NCBI RefSeq assembly: GCF_000494755.1
Contig: NC_022657.1
Span: 7,470,001-7,534,000, forward strand
DNA length: 64,000 nt
Direction: 5' to 3'
Source of the DNA: Amorphoplanes friuliensis DSM 7358
GTDB lineage: Bacteria > Actinomycetota > Actinomycetes > Mycobacteriales > Micromonosporaceae
The translations under genes and the position numbers were made by a program. The notes beneath the pieces are model-generated. The model ran no database searches, was not told where the DNA came from, and saw only the letters and a program-made list of their open reading frames with translations. Within the stretch, counting starts at the first letter, position 1; each line of letters opens with the position of its first letter. This document shows positions 63,065 to 64,000 of the stretch, in pieces.

Positions 63065-63760
63065 ATGGTTGTGATCGGAAGGGTCGTCAGGGCTACCGTC
63101 GCCGTGTGCGCCGTCGTCGCATTTGCCGGATGCTCGTCGGACGACTCACCCGACCCCGACACCACGATCACGGTCGACACCATGCGGAACGCCCTGCTCA
63201 AACCGGCCGACGTCGGCCCGACCTGGAAATCGCCGACCGAGTCCGCCGCGCCCAACCAGCTCGTGAGCATCTGCGGCGGTGACACCGCTCCTGCTTCGAT
63301 CCCGGGCAGCCCGCAGCTGGTGTCCGCCCCGCTGTCCGACGAAGGTACGGAGGGTGTGCAGAGCCTCACCCAGCATGCCCTGGTCTACGAGGACGCCGTC
63401 TCCGCAGCCACCGCACTCGCCTCGCTCCGGACGATCGCTGACGCCTGCCCGCCGAGCATCTCGCAGCCCGCCAAATCCGGTGAGCGCGAGGAGCCCGCGT
63501 ACAAGGAAACGGCCTCGACGTCACCACTCGAAGAGGGCAGCTGGCTCGGCTTCGTCACCGTCCGCAACAAGCAGTACGACGCGGCGCACCCGGCAACGGC
63601 CGACGTGGCCGTCGTCGCCCTGGCCCGCAGCAACGTCGTGCTGGTCGATCAGTACGCGATCTACCGACTGGGGAAGTCCGGGGCCAGCGCCAACCCGCAG
63701 TTCTCGTCCGACTGGCCCAAGCTGGTCGGCACCACGGTCAACCGGATCAGCCCCTCTTAA
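63065..63760 (+). CDS. Lipoprotein with PknH-like sensor-type domain
   Basis: A 231-residue lipoprotein. The signal VRATVAVCAVVAFAGC ends in a lipobox Cys at residue 23. The globular part begins TVDTMRNALLKPADVGPTWKSP and contains QSLTQHALVYEDAVSAATALASLRTIADACPP, reminiscent of PknH-like extracellular sensor domains in actinomycete lipoproteins. Two cysteines (SICGGD and DACPP) could pair, as in that fold. Function unknown. Start ATG 63065. Its stop overlaps the convergent gene's stop. Confidence 0.75.
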   Translation: MVVIGRVVRATVAVCAVVAFAGCSSDDSPDPDTTITVDTMRNALLKPADVGPTWKSPTESAAPNQLVSICGGDTAPASIPGSPQLVSAPLSDEGTEGVQSLTQHALVYEDAVSAATALASLRTIADACPPSISQPAKSGEREEPAYKETASTSPLEEGSWLGFVTVRNKQYDAAHPATADVAVVALARSNVVLVDQYAIYRLGKSGASANPQFSSDWPKLVGTTVNRISPS

Positions 63761-64000
63761 CGGGCCTTGCCTTCCCGAAGCATTGACACCGACTTCGCTA
63801 TCCGGCGCGCTCGTGTCTCTTCTGTCTTTGCGCCTGTGATCTGGAGGGCGTGCCAGCTCTTGTTGCTGTAGGACATGCTGTTCCAGAATTCTTCGGCGGC
63901 GGGTTCGGCCTTCAGCGCCGCGGCCAGATCCTCGGGTACTTCGACCTCGCGGACTGCGGTGTCCAGGACCACGTCCACGTCGTAGGTCTCACCTGCCGTG
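63757..64000 (-). CDS. YdeI/OmpD-associated family protein, 5' end beyond window
   Basis: The C-terminal 80 residues of a protein whose frame stays open to the window edge. VREVEVPEDLAAALKAEPAAEEFWNSMSYSNKSWHALQITGAKTEETRARRIAKSVSMLREG is the classic C-terminal YdeI/OmdA pattern that usually follows a DUF1905 beta-barrel domain. The visible upstream codons (TAGETYDVDVVLD) fit the end of DUF1905. The GTG at 63978 is an internal codon, not a start. Function is unclear in this family, which has been linked to bacteriocin or peptide resistance. Confidence 0.85.
   Translation of the reverse strand, partial: TAGETYDVDVVLDTAVREVEVPEDLAAALKAEPAAEEFWNSMSYSNKSWHALQITGAKTEETRARRIAKSVSMLREGKAR

Overview
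The window is very GC-rich DNA with dense coding on both strands, frequent GTG starts and many 1-4 base start/stop overlaps. It carries actinobacterial families: DUF574 methyltransferase, CU044_5270, SigE-like and ECF sigma factors, Tat and LPXTG exoproteins, and a WXG100/EspC-type protein. These point to a soil actinomycete, most likely Micromonosporaceae (Actinoplanes-like); the genus is inference. It reads as ordinary chromosome. I saw no tRNA, rRNA, CRISPR array, transposase, integrase or phage module.

Layout. 0-9 kb: a methyltransferase; a CPBP protease with a NarL-type two-component pair; a secreted glycosidase-like protein; a Nep1-like (NLP) protein; a type VII-style pair (EspC-like plus helical/Amidase_6 protein); a small HTH protein; a divergent LexA paralogue. 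9-18 kb: an 1826-residue single-chain biotin carboxylase/BCCP/carboxyltransferase; an S51/cyanophycinase-like protein carrying five in-frame palindromic repeats; a leucine-rich-variant repeat protein. 18-32 kb: FG-GAP exoprotein, serine hydrolase, three sigma factors with partner genes, a Ser/Thr kinase with an extracytoplasmic domain, a His/Gly-rich secreted protein, a decayed beta-propeller fragment in a lower-GC gap, an esterase, an LPXTG protein and an orphan substrate-binding lipoprotein. 32-39 kb: a CBM6-DUF1996 exoprotein behind LacI-type operators, then a catabolic operon: GntR regulator, allophanate hydrolase, two biuret-hydrolase-like cysteine hydrolases, a permease and an AtzH-like (DUF3225) protein. 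39-51 kb: TetX-like monooxygenase with divergent TetR, a PfkB kinase with a 42-bp tandem duplication, a second serine hydrolase, a papain-IPT exoprotein, AraC/aldo-keto reductase, MerR/thioredoxin, carbonic anhydrase and a TPR-diguanylate cyclase. 51-64 kb: a four-gene FtsX/MacB-type ABC export operon, a leaderless MerR, TetR/SDR, an animal-type heme peroxidase, a lipoprotein and a YdeI-like gene cut by the window end.

The clearest metabolic unit is 33.3-39.0 kb: uptake of a ureide-type compound, hydrolysis (biuret to allophanate by the D-K-C hydrolases), then allophanate to CO2 and ammonia, under GntR and possibly nitrogen control. The AtzH-like gene has no AtzE/AtzG partner here. The most unusual sequence object is the frame-preserving palindrome array at 15687-15861. 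Transcription units are often bounded by perfect hairpins, and several regulator genes have clear palindromes beside them.
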